From positions 1 to 13,895 of the forward strand of contig JAIHTM010000044.1 of NCBI GenBank assembly GCA_022713905.1: DNA of 13,895 nt, in the 5' to 3' direction. The position numbers were made by a program, and so were the translations under genes. Shown piece after piece: positions 1-6,621 of this stretch (position 1 is its first letter; every line of letters starts with the position of its first letter). The notes under the pieces were generated by a model that saw only the letters and a list, made by a program, of their open reading frames with translations, searched no databases and was not told the DNA's origin. Source of the stretch: Collinsella sp. GTDB taxonomy: Bacteria > Actinomycetota > Coriobacteriia > Coriobacteriales > Coriobacteriaceae.

Positions 1-2
1 CT

Positions 3-3000
3 AGCAAACTGTGCACTGAAGGTTTTTCACCTGTCAAGAACGAAGATGGCACCTACGACGTGAAGGAAGACGCTGAAGGCTATGTGGAGGACGAGAGCGG
101 CAACGTGACCATCTCCACCGCCGAGGGCCTGTTCTACTTCGCCAAGAAGGTCAATGCGGGCAACAACTTCGCAGGCAAGACCGTGACGCTGGCCAACAAC
201 ATCGACCTGAATAACGAGAAGTGGACGCCGATCGGTATTTATGATAACGGCGCTACGCACTTCAAGGGCACGTTTGACGGCCAGAACCACGCCGTTACCG
301 GCCTGAAGGTCAAAGAGAGCAATGAGAGAGGCGTGGGCTTCTTCGGCAAGGTCTATACGGGCACCATCAAGAACCTGACGGTGGAAGGCAGCGTCAACGC
401 TCCTGGCTGCAACTACGTGGGCGGCATCGTGGGCCACGGCTACGCCACCATCACCAACTGCACCTTCAAGGGCACCGTTGTCGGCGGCGGCGCTGCTCAG
501 GTGGGCGGCATCGCTGGTTCTGGTGGATTTACCGTTGACCGCTGCTCCGTCTACGGTGATGTCTCCGCAGGTTGTTGGGCGGGCGGTATCGTCGGCAACT
601 GCCAGGACGGCGGCGCGTACACCAACTGCTATGTGGATGGTGTCATCAGCGCTGAGTATAGCTACTATGGCGGCGGCGCGGCCGGTATCACGCCTGTCCC
701 GCTGTATCCCGATCAGGTCATCAGCGGCTGCTACTCCAACACCGTTGTGAAGGTGGCGGACGAAGAGGTCAACTGCCCCATCATCGCCGCCTACAACAAC
801 CCGCTGGATCTCGAAGGTCACTCCGGCGGCCCGAAGATCTACGACAACTCCTGGAACAAGCAGAAGAACAGCAACGACAGCTATCCTATCTATGCGGAGA
901 AGGACGGCGAGGGCGGCGTTCTCATGGAAGGCATGACTGCTGCTCGCGACAACAGCCTGATTATGCTGGAGGATGACCTGAACTACGTCACCGGCGACCT
1001 GTCCAAGGTGCGTATCGTGGCTGGCTCCGGCGTGACGCAGGAGCAGATTAATGCGTTGGCCGTGGCTTCTGTAGGCGATTCCAAGTACCAGTCCCTGACC
1101 GAGGCCATCGACGCAGCTCAGAACGGCCAGACCGTTACGCTGCTGGCGGATGCGACTGAAGATGTAACCGTGGGTGCCGGAAAGAACATCACGCTTGACC
1201 TTGGCGGCAAGACGCTGACGAACACGAATGCCAATCCAAAACAGGCAACGTTGACCATTGCCCAGGGTGCTACGGCAACCGTGAAGAATGGTAGCGTCAT
1301 CGGCGGCACGAACTACTACACCATTCAAAACAATGGCACGGCAACGCTTGAAAACGTCACCGCCACGGCGGGCAACACCGGCTCCTCCATGATCGACAAC
1401 TACGGCGCCCTGACCATCACCAGCGGTACCTACACCGGCGGTCTGGACACCGTCAAGAATGAGCCGAATGCGAAGCTGACCATCACCGGAGGCACGTTCA
1501 CGCTGACGAAGGGTACTTCCAGCGGCTTCACCGGCGTTGTGTTCAACTACGGCGATTTGACCATCAGCGGCGGCGAGTTCATTCAGGGCGACAAGAGCGC
1601 TCCCTATGGACAGGCGCAGGTCATCCATACCGACAAGGACAAGAGTGGCAGTGCGGTGCCATCCACGATTATCTCCGGTGGTACGTTCAAGAACCTGTGC
1701 ACCAGAAGTACGGCTTGGGCAGTCCGCGCAACGAACGCGGCGGCTGGCGCCACGAAGGTCTCCGGCGGTACGTTTAATAAAAGCATTTCCGAAGGCTACT
1801 GCGCCGATGGTTTCATTCCAACCAAGAACGCGGATGGTACCTACGGCGTCAAGGAAGGCCACTATGTTGCCCAGGTCGGCAGCAAGAAGTACGAGACGCT
1901 GGCCGACGCGATTCGTCTGGCTGCAAAGGGTAAGACCGTTACCCTACTGATGGATGTTGAGCAGAACACCCAGCTGACCATCAACAAGAACATCACGCTA
2001 GACCTGAACGGCAAGGCCATCAAGAACACGGTAGACATCTGGGGCGATAATGCCAACGCCATTCTGTCCATCACAAATGGTGCCAAGGTGACCATCACTG
2101 GCGACGGCACCATAGATGCCAAGGAGAACGACTGCTACACCATCAACGTGGTGAAGGGCGACCTGACCATCGAAAACGGCACCTTCTACGGTAACGTTAG
2201 CGTGGTTCAGGTGGAGGAGGGCACCTTGTCCGTCAAGGGCGGCACCTTCGACCTGCACCAGAAGTGGGAAGGCAGCAGCAAGTATCTGTTCAACTGCATC
2301 GATGATGCGTATGCGAACGGCAGTGCGAATGTCGCCATCAGCGGCGGTACGTTCGTCGGCTTCGATCCCAACGTCTCCCCCGAGGGCGAAGGCACGAGCT
2401 ACCTGGCTCCCGGCTATGCTCCTGTCGCTAATGGCGACGGCACATACAGCGTTAAGCTTGCCGAGGGCGCGTACCTGCTGCAGGATTACCGCAGTGGCGA
2501 CCAGACCTCTTGGACGTATCCGACCAAGGATGGCATGGCGTTCGCTGGCTGGTACAAGGATGCTGAGTTCAAGACTGCTTGCGCCGTAGGCGACGTTGAG
2601 GGCGCAGCTTACGCCAAGTTCGTGAAGATCAGCGATCTCATCACCTTCAAGGGTGGTTCGCTGCGCACTGATCTCACCGGTAAGGATGACTATTCGAAGA
2701 CCAGCTTGCGCTTTGGCTATGAGATGCACGCCCCCGAGGGTTCGAAGATCGATTTCCAGAATTGGGGTTGGTACTACAAGACCCCATTCTCTGAGGACGG
2801 GATTTTCCATAAAGCGGAGAATTATTGGCGCGTTGACAACAACGGCGTGATTGCGAATTTTGTCCTCAGCCCGATTTACAAATCTGGTTATCAGCTCGAT
2901 TACAGCACCGTCTTTGATGTAACTGCACAGCTTGCGTACATCACGGCTGATGGTACCAGCGTCAAGGTAAAAGACCAGTCCAGGTCGCGCTCTGTCGATC

Positions 3001-3083
3001 AGGTCGCAAAGGCAATTCAGAATGATTCTTTTGCCTCTGCCGATGACCTTGCATACGCAAATGGGATTCTTGGGTCTAATTAG
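3..3083 (+). CDS. Large repeat-rich surface protein (GLUG region, beta-helix-like repeats, InlB-type repeat), 5' truncated
   Basis: The frame is open from position 3, so the start lies upstream; 1026 codons are visible before TAG at 3081. Residues are counted from Val at 60. Residues about 15-230 are GLUG-like, with many short Gly-rich turns (VGGIVGHG, VGGIAGSG, AGGIVGN). Two modules follow, near residues 334 and 601, each opening with a V.S/Q-VG-S-KY..L-.AI motif, then TVTLL and NITLDL.GK. These modules carry six GG(T/E)F turns typical of right-handed beta-helix repeats. Three linkers of the form P..N.DGTY.VK separate modules (about 33-62, 1815-1856 and 2415-2456). FAGWYKDAEF at 828-837 matches the Listeria-Bacteroides (InlB B-type) repeat, followed by an unrecognised C-terminal region. 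No LPXTG motif or C-terminal hydrophobic anchor is seen. A secreted adhesin or surface protein is inferred. Only 13 bases separate it from the next gene, so the two are probably co-transcribed. Confidence 0.85.
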   Translation, partial: SKLCTEGFSPVKNEDGTYDVKEDAEGYVEDESGNVTISTAEGLFYFAKKVNAGNNFAGKTVTLANNIDLNNEKWTPIGIYDNGATHFKGTFDGQNHAVTGLKVKESNERGVGFFGKVYTGTIKNLTVEGSVNAPGCNYVGGIVGHGYATITNCTFKGTVVGGGAAQVGGIAGSGGFTVDRCSVYGDVSAGCWAGGIVGNCQDGGAYTNCYVDGVISAEYSYYGGGAAGITPVPLYPDQVISGCYSNTVVKVADEEVNCPIIAAYNNPLDLEGHSGGPKIYDNSWNKQKNSNDSYPIYAEKDGEGGVLMEGMTAARDNSLIMLEDDLNYVTGDLSKVRIVAGSGVTQEQINALAVASVGDSKYQSLTEAIDAAQNGQTVTLLADATEDVTVGAGKNITLDLGGKTLTNTNANPKQATLTIAQGATATVKNGSVIGGTNYYTIQNNGTATLENVTATAGNTGSSMIDNYGALTITSGTYTGGLDTVKNEPNAKLTITGGTFTLTKGTSSGFTGVVFNYGDLTISGGEFIQGDKSAPYGQAQVIHTDKDKSGSAVPSTIISGGTFKNLCTRSTAWAVRATNAAAGATKVSGGTFNKSISEGYCADGFIPTKNADGTYGVKEGHYVAQVGSKKYETLADAIRLAAKGKTVTLLMDVEQNTQLTINKNITLDLNGKAIKNTVDIWGDNANAILSITNGAKVTITGDGTIDAKENDCYTINVVKGDLTIENGTFYGNVSVVQVEEGTLSVKGGTFDLHQKWEGSSKYLFNCIDDAYANGSANVAISGGTFVGFDPNVSPEGEGTSYLAPGYAPVANGDGTYSVKLAEGAYLLQDYRSGDQTSWTYPTKDGMAFAGWYKDAEFKTACAVGDVEGAAYAKFVKISDLITFKGGSLRTDLTGKDDYSKTSLRFGYEMHAPEGSKIDFQNWGWYYKTPFSEDGIFHKAENYWRVDNNGVIANFVLSPIYKSGYQLDYSTVFDVTAQLAYITADGTSVKVKDQSRSRSVDQVAKAIQNDSFASADDLAYANGILGSN

Positions 3084-3096
3084 AAAGGATTTATTT

Positions 3097-3210
3097 ATGA
3101 ACAACGAGTACTCTGAGCCGTCTATCGAGATTATTGAAATCGATAAGGAAGACGTCGTTACGGCATCTGGTGATCTTCCGGATACTGTTGTCGACCCCAA
3201 TAGACCCTAA
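3097..3210 (+). CDS. 37-residue peptide, candidate RiPP precursor
   Basis: ATG at 3097 is preceded by an AGAAAGGA Shine-Dalgarno at 3082-3089, spacing 7. An upstream in-frame ATG at 3022 would overlap the surface protein and has no better site. The product has a Pro-containing N-terminus, then alternating Ile and acidic residues (SIEIIEIDKEDVV, residues 9-21), then TASGD at 22-26 and a Pro/Asp tail ending NRP. It has no Cys, so lanthipeptide and sactipeptide chemistry are unlikely. Thr22, Ser24 and Thr30 are the only hydroxyl residues after the strand-like segment. Alternating hydrophobic residues suit beta-strand pairing with a PqqD-type recognition protein, and such a gene lies 1.5 kb downstream. 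I recall similar short peptides with a DVITTSG-type motif in gut Firmicutes, but know of no established function. The precursor role is inferred from size, composition and context. Confidence 0.7.
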   Translation: MNNEYSEPSIEIIEIDKEDVVTASGDLPDTVVDPNRP

Positions 3211-3221
3211 TAGGTAGTAGG

Positions 3222-3239
3222 TTGAACGAGGACGTTCAA
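3222..3239 (+). other. Short hairpin between the peptide gene and its terminator
   Basis: TTGAACG at 3222-3228 pairs perfectly with CGTTCAA at 3233-3239 around a four-base loop. Only three T residues follow, so it is a poor terminator alone. It lies just upstream of the strong hairpin and may protect the peptide mRNA 3' end, which is inference. Confidence 0.4.
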
Positions 3240-3248
3240 TTTGATTGA

Positions 3249-3288
3249 GGAAGGGGCCTCGACCGTCTCGTCGGGGCCCCTTCTTTTC
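3249..3288 (+). terminator. Strong intrinsic terminator after the peptide gene
   Basis: Bases 3250-3263 pair with 3270-3283 in a 14-bp stem with one G-T pair and a six-base loop (3264-3269). The T-rich tail TTCTTTTC follows. It begins 39 bases after the peptide stop codon and ends about 15 bases before the next start. Most transcripts of the surface-protein/peptide unit should end here, with any read-through feeding the downstream genes. Confidence 0.85.
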
Positions 3289-3302
3289 GAGCAGGTGATT
3301 CA

Positions 3303-3788
3303 GTGAGTTATACGGAAAAACACGGAGCGCATTCGAAGGCGAGAAATACGCCGAATTTCAAAGTGATAATCGCTGTAATTGTCTTGATGGTTGCTGTCGC
3401 CGCGGGCGTTATCGTGACCTTTTCGACTGTACGAGGCAGCGCGCGTAATGATGCACCTGCTGAAACGGTTGTAGACAAGCACAAGACGGACAAAACTGCC
3501 AATTCAACTGAGGGCGCAACTGACTCAAAGAAAGCAGAGGCCGCGGTAGACGGCGAGTCATCAGCGTCTGGGTCAAATGGCTCAAACGCCAAGTCGTCTG
3601 ACGGATCGGCGTCTTCGCAGAAGGCTGATCGTGGCGGCGGAAAGGACGACGGCTCGGCCGACAATGTCGTCGATGCCAACGGATCATCCGATGCCGATTC
3701 CAATAACGGCCAGGGTGGCAACGACAACTCTGGTGGGGATTCTGGAAATAGTTCTTCAAATGAAGGTATGTGGACGGGTTACTACTAG
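3303..3788 (+). CDS. Membrane-anchored low-complexity Ser/Gly/Asp/Asn-rich protein
   Basis: GTG at 3303 is preceded by GCAGGTGA-type sequence about five bases upstream and begins just after the terminator. The product has 161 residues. Residues 1-20 are basic and hydrophilic, 21-40 form one hydrophobic segment (VIIAVIVLMVAVAAGVIVTF), and the rest is highly polar, Lys/Asp/Thr-rich and then Ser, Gly, Asn and Asp-rich. It ends with the aromatic tail MWTGYY. The positive-inside rule predicts a single-pass signal anchor with an exposed, disordered C-terminus. No cleavage site or conserved domain is recognised. Its position between the peptide gene and the kinase-PqqD operon suggests it belongs to the same system, perhaps as a substrate, tether or cell-wall spacer, but nothing in the sequence decides this. 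Confidence 0.75.
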   Translation: MSYTEKHGAHSKARNTPNFKVIIAVIVLMVAVAAGVIVTFSTVRGSARNDAPAETVVDKHKTDKTANSTEGATDSKKAEAAVDGESSASGSNGSNAKSSDGSASSQKADRGGGKDDGSADNVVDANGSSDADSNNGQGGNDNSGGDSGNSSSNEGMWTGYY

Positions 3789-3801
3789 CTTCTGTTTTCT
3801 C

Positions 3802-3832
3802 GCGGTCTGACGACAGCGCGTCGTCGGGCCGC
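3802..3832 (+). terminator. GC-rich hairpin, possible attenuator
   Basis: Bases 3802-3814 pair with 3820-3832 in a 13-bp stem with two G-T pairs and a five-base loop (AGCGC). Only ATTT follows, so termination would be weak or factor-assisted. It lies 13 bases after the anchored protein's stop codon and 33 bases before the kinase-like start, where it could reduce read-through or define an mRNA end. Confidence 0.45.
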
Positions 3833-3865
3833 ATTTGGCATGTCACAGACCAAAATAGGGGTCGC

Positions 3866-4669
3866 ATGAATACGGACAAAGACATTTCGGCCGGTCTTGC
3901 GCCGTTTTGCATATGCGTGGCAGACCTGGTCGTGCGGGTCTGTCCGCTTCATGCGATGGTCGGGCGTCTCTGCAAGGACTATGTGGTAGATGCGCCTTTG
4001 GCCGTTGACTTTGAAATTGGCGCGACGCAAACCGATATCAACTTTGAGCGCGATATGGCCACCGAGGGTACGGACTGGACCGATGCCTATCTGGAGACGC
4101 TGGCGGTGCAGCGCGCGATTGCGAATCGCCTGCCCGAGCAGCATCGGCTGTTGGCCCATGGCGCGGTTATCGAGTTTGAGGGACGTGCCTATCTTTTTAC
4201 CGCGCCGAGCGGTACGGGCAAGTCGACCCATATTCGCCTGTGGCGCCAGTACCTGGGCGATGCCGTGCAGGTGATAAACGGGGACAAGCCGTTTGTTCGC
4301 ATTCCGGAGTGTCGCGAAGAGCTGCCAGTGGTCTATGGCACGCCGTGGGCCGGCAAAGAGGGCTGGCAGCGCAATGACTCTGCCCCGCTCGCTGGCATCG
4401 TGCTGCTGTCCCGCAGCGAGCCGGGCGCATCTTCTATTCACCCGGCGAGCGCCGCGCTCAATCTCGATAAGATAATGCGGCAGATTTACTTTCCACCGGA
4501 GGCGGGCGCCGCGGCGTTCACGCTCGACCTCTTGGATGCCATGCTCGCGCGCGTGCCGGTGTATGAGCTTGCGTGCGATATGTCCGAGGACGCCGTCCGT
4601 GCGAGCTTTGAGGGCTTGACCGGCCTGGATTACCACAATTATGTAAGGAGTGCCTCGCATGAGGATTAA
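3866..4669 (+). CDS. HPr kinase-like / PEPCK-fold serine kinase-type protein of a peptide-modification cluster
   Basis: ATG at 3866 follows AGGGG at about 3856-3860 and gives 267 residues. An in-frame GTG at 3770 would overlap the previous gene and add an unrelated segment. Residues 98-121 hold the core: a conserved HGA before a strand, then the P-loop APSGTGKST (113-121). NGDKP at 138-142 supplies Asp140, the acidic residue expected after the P-loop in HPrK-like proteins. It is not a true HPr kinase, since the HPrK N-terminal domain and usual surroundings are absent. Relatives occur in lasso peptide clusters; in the paeninodin cluster such a kinase phosphorylates a Ser of the precursor peptide. 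Here the substrate could be the 37-residue peptide or the Ser-rich anchored protein. It is the first gene of a tight operon and overlaps the next by 11 bases. Confidence 0.8.
   Translation: MNTDKDISAGLAPFCICVADLVVRVCPLHAMVGRLCKDYVVDAPLAVDFEIGATQTDINFERDMATEGTDWTDAYLETLAVQRAIANRLPEQHRLLAHGAVIEFEGRAYLFTAPSGTGKSTHIRLWRQYLGDAVQVINGDKPFVRIPECREELPVVYGTPWAGKEGWQRNDSAPLAGIVLLSRSEPGASSIHPASAALNLDKIMRQIYFPPEAGAAAFTLDLLDAMLARVPVYELACDMSEDAVRASFEGLTGLDYHNYVRSASHED
4645..4650 (+). promoter_or_regulatory. Shine-Dalgarno deciding the PqqD-like start
   Basis: AAGGAG lies eight bases before ATG 4659, inside the end of the kinase gene. It supports ATG 4659 over the in-frame GTG at 4650, which is itself part of this site. 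Confidence 0.75.
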
Positions 4670-4925
4670 GCAGGGATTTGTTATGCGCGACGTTGCCGGA
4701 CAGGCCGTCGCCATCGCCACGGGCGAGGCCAGCAAGTCGTTTCATGGCATGGTAAAGCTCAACGGCACGGGCGCCGATATCTGGCGCGGCGTGGAGGAGG
4801 GACTTGACGAGGCGGCGATTGCTGATCGCATCGCGGCTAAGTATGAGGTCGATCCCGAACGCGCATGCCAGGACGTGGATGCGTTTATCGCGCGCATGCG
4901 CGAAGCCGGGCTCGCGGAAGGTTAG
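4659..4925 (+). CDS. PqqD-family protein (RiPP recognition element)
   Basis: This 88-residue protein fits the PqqD family in length and pattern. The N-terminal beta segment FVMRDVAGQAVAI is followed by a Gly turn, then KLNGTGADIW, the family's signature strand-turn-helix. A helical C-terminus follows, with the .I..KYEVD-type spacing and Asp before the last helix (DVDAFIARMREAGL). PqqD-like proteins bind the leader of a ribosomal peptide by beta-strand addition and present it to modifying enzymes. Standalone copies accompany HPrK-like kinases and nucleotidyltransferases in some lasso peptide and uncharacterised clusters. Its start overlaps the kinase stop by 11 bases and it ends six bases before the next gene, so the three are likely translationally coupled. 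The partner peptide is inferred to be the product of 3097-3210. Confidence 0.88.
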   Translation: MRIKQGFVMRDVAGQAVAIATGEASKSFHGMVKLNGTGADIWRGVEEGLDEAAIADRIAAKYEVDPERACQDVDAFIARMREAGLAEG

Positions 4926-4931
4926 TCCCGC

Positions 4932-6140
4932 GTGACATCTGTACTCGACAACCAATCGCTTTATCTCCTGCACCTGCTCTCCTGCGCGTTGCGCGGAGAG
5001 GCGCCAGCCCCGTTGCCGACGGGGGTGACGTGGGATGGCCTATTTGCCCTCGCGCATTGGAACTCGGTAGCGACGACCTGCGCGTTTGCGGTCGCTTCCT
5101 CTCCCGAGGCGGACTCGGCCGAACGGGCGCGTTGGCAGGCGGAGGTTGACCAAAACCTCATGCGCCATGCGGTCTTTGACATGGAGCGCGAGGCCGTCTT
5201 TGCCGCTATGGACGAGTCGGGGCTCGCTCACCTGCCGCTCAAGGGCGTGGTGACGTCGCATGCCTATCCGCGTCCCGAGATGCGCTGGATGTGCGATAAC
5301 GATTTTCTGTTTGGGCATGCTCGCGAGGACGGCTCGGTGGCCGCGGCGACCGAGGCCGATGCCCGCGAGCTGCGGCGCATAATGGAGAGCCAAGGGTTTA
5401 CGACGGCTCACTTTGGCACGGGCAACCACGACTCGTACGAGAAGGCCCCGTTTCTCAACTTTGAGCCGCACCGCGTGCTCGCCAACCCCGAGGTTGCGTG
5501 GTGGAAGTACTACGCGGATCCATGGGCAAAGGCGCGACGCGTCGAGGGCGCATCCGGACTCGCCTACGGGTTTGCGCGCGAGGACGCGTACCTCTTCCAC
5601 ATCGCGCATATGTTCAAGCATTACTCTGCATCGGGGCACGGCGTGCGAGGACTTGCGGATGAGTGGGCGCTCATGCGCGCTTGGGGCGGCTCGACGGACC
5701 GTGCGTATCTGGACTGCGAGCTGCAGAAGCTGGGAATGGCTGACTTTGAGGCTGACCTGCGTCGTGTCGCTCAGACTGTGATGGAGAAGGACGCCTGCGG
5801 CCGTGCGCTTGCCGGCGATGGTGGAGCGTTGGCGCCAGATGTGGAGCGGATGCTTGCCTACATGCTCGGCAGCGGCACATACGGCACGGTCGCCAATAAC
5901 GTGCGAAACCAGCTCGAGGAGGAGGCGGCCGAGGGCGGAAAGAAGGGCTCTCGTGCCCGTTACCTGCTCAAGCGCGCCTTCCCGCCGCTCAAGAAGCTGC
6001 AGCAGGGATATCCCGTGCTTAAGCGTGCACCGTGGCTCTTGCCCGGAGTGTATGTGTATCGCCTGGTGGTAAAGCCGTTTACGCGGACGGCGCGCCTGCG
6101 CACAGAGCTCTCGACCGTAATGCACGAGGACGAGGAATAG
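4932..6140 (+). CDS. Nucleotidyltransferase family protein (NTP_transf_5 type)
   Basis: GTG at 4932 lies ten bases after GGAAGG (4916-4921) and gives 402 residues. The family pattern is clear: LPLKGVV (101-107), an Arg then an acidic pair in RWMCDNDFLF (118-127, Asp122 and Asp124 being candidate metal ligands), a glutamate-histidine region FEPHRVL (177-183), and an HIAHMFKHYSASGHGVRG helix-turn (223-240) followed by LADEW. NTP_transf_5 proteins are predicted nucleotidyltransferases of unknown substrate. They recur beside HPrK-like kinases, PqqD proteins and exporters, including the extra gene of paeninodin-type lasso clusters. Transfer of a nucleotide to a phosphorylated peptide is possible but unproven. 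The last third (about 300-402) is basic and less conserved in appearance. It sits six bases after the PqqD gene and one base before the S26 gene. Confidence 0.85.
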   Translation: MTSVLDNQSLYLLHLLSCALRGEAPAPLPTGVTWDGLFALAHWNSVATTCAFAVASSPEADSAERARWQAEVDQNLMRHAVFDMEREAVFAAMDESGLAHLPLKGVVTSHAYPRPEMRWMCDNDFLFGHAREDGSVAAATEADARELRRIMESQGFTTAHFGTGNHDSYEKAPFLNFEPHRVLANPEVAWWKYYADPWAKARRVEGASGLAYGFAREDAYLFHIAHMFKHYSASGHGVRGLADEWALMRAWGGSTDRAYLDCELQKLGMADFEADLRRVAQTVMEKDACGRALAGDGGALAPDVERMLAYMLGSGTYGTVANNVRNQLEEEAAEGGKKGSRARYLLKRAFPPLKKLQQGYPVLKRAPWLLPGVYVYRLVVKPFTRTARLRTELSTVMHEDEE

Positions 6141-6141
6141 C

Positions 6142-6621
6142 ATGGGCGAGTGTTTGAGGAAAAGCTTGTCCGGTGCTGCCGGCGATGCGTCCTGCGGGAT
6201 CGATACCGTGCTGGCGCGCGATGGCGTGTGGGTGAGCACGACAGCGGGCGTGAGCATGTGGCCCATGCTGCGCGATCGCCGGGATACGATTGCTGTGCGG
6301 CCGTGCGAGGGGCGACTGCGCCCGCTCGATGTGGCGCTGTATCGGCGCGGCGACGCCTACGTCCTCCATCGGGTGATCGAGGTTGTCGACGGGGGATACA
6401 GAATCTTGGGTGACAACTGCCTCGAGGTCGAGGATGTGCCCGAGGCGGCCGTTCTGGGCAGGCTCGAGGAGTTTTGGCGCGGCGACAAGCATTGCGATCC
6501 GCATAGCCGTGGCTGGCTCGCCTATGCACGCGCTTGGCTGGCGATCTGGCCTGTGCGTTGCGGGCTTAAGCGCGCAAAGGCTGCGCTGGGTCGCGCCGTA
6601 CGAAAAGCGGGGCTCAGGTGA
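6142..6621 (+). CDS. S24/S26-family peptidase, signal-peptidase-like with Ser/His pair
   Basis: ATG at 6142 lies five bases after CGAGGA and one base after the previous stop. The 159-residue product has the S26 motifs in order: VSMWPML (37-43) with candidate nucleophile Ser38, an R.LDVALY box (60-67), VLHRVIEV (74-81) with His76 where bacterial signal peptidase I has a Lys, and ILGDN (88-92) followed by acidic residues to Asp98. The His pattern resembles Sec11/SipW-type (S26B) enzymes. No N-terminal membrane helix is present; only residues 125-140 (Trp/Ala/Leu-rich) could associate with the membrane. Such stand-alone domains occur in peptide-export cassettes, where removal of a leader or signal is a plausible role. 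It overlaps the ABC gene by four bases (GTGA), indicating translational coupling. Confidence 0.82.
   Translation: MGECLRKSLSGAAGDASCGIDTVLARDGVWVSTTAGVSMWPMLRDRRDTIAVRPCEGRLRPLDVALYRRGDAYVLHRVIEVVDGGYRILGDNCLEVEDVPEAAVLGRLEEFWRGDKHCDPHSRGWLAYARAWLAIWPVRCGLKRAKAALGRAVRKAGLR

Noticed and set aside
27..1862. 611-codon open frame on the minus strand across the surface protein gene
   Set aside because: It mirrors the codon structure of the plus-strand gene, has no recognisable domain, and the plus frame has clear GLUG and beta-helix motifs.
1480..2360. Recurring GGTF-encoding segments as a possible CRISPR or tandem DNA repeat
   Set aside because: Spacing is irregular and the similarity is at protein level, within one open reading frame.
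3022..3096. Longer start (ATG 3022) for the peptide gene
   Set aside because: It would overlap the surface protein by 62 bases; ATG 3097 has the proper Shine-Dalgarno at 3082-3089.
1998..3200. 400-codon minus-strand open frame over the surface protein end and peptide gene
   Set aside because: It has no domain or ribosome site and crosses two well-supported plus-strand genes.
3770..3865. GTG 3770 as the kinase start
   Set aside because: It overlaps the anchored protein gene and runs through the hairpin at 3802-3832; ATG 3866 has a better site.
3409..3912. 167-codon minus-strand frame opposite the anchored protein
   Set aside because: It is an Arg/His/Pro-rich shadow typical of a low-complexity GC-rich opposite strand.
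3785..4735. 316-codon minus-strand frame opposite the kinase gene
   Set aside because: The plus strand encodes a clear P-loop protein; this frame has no motif.
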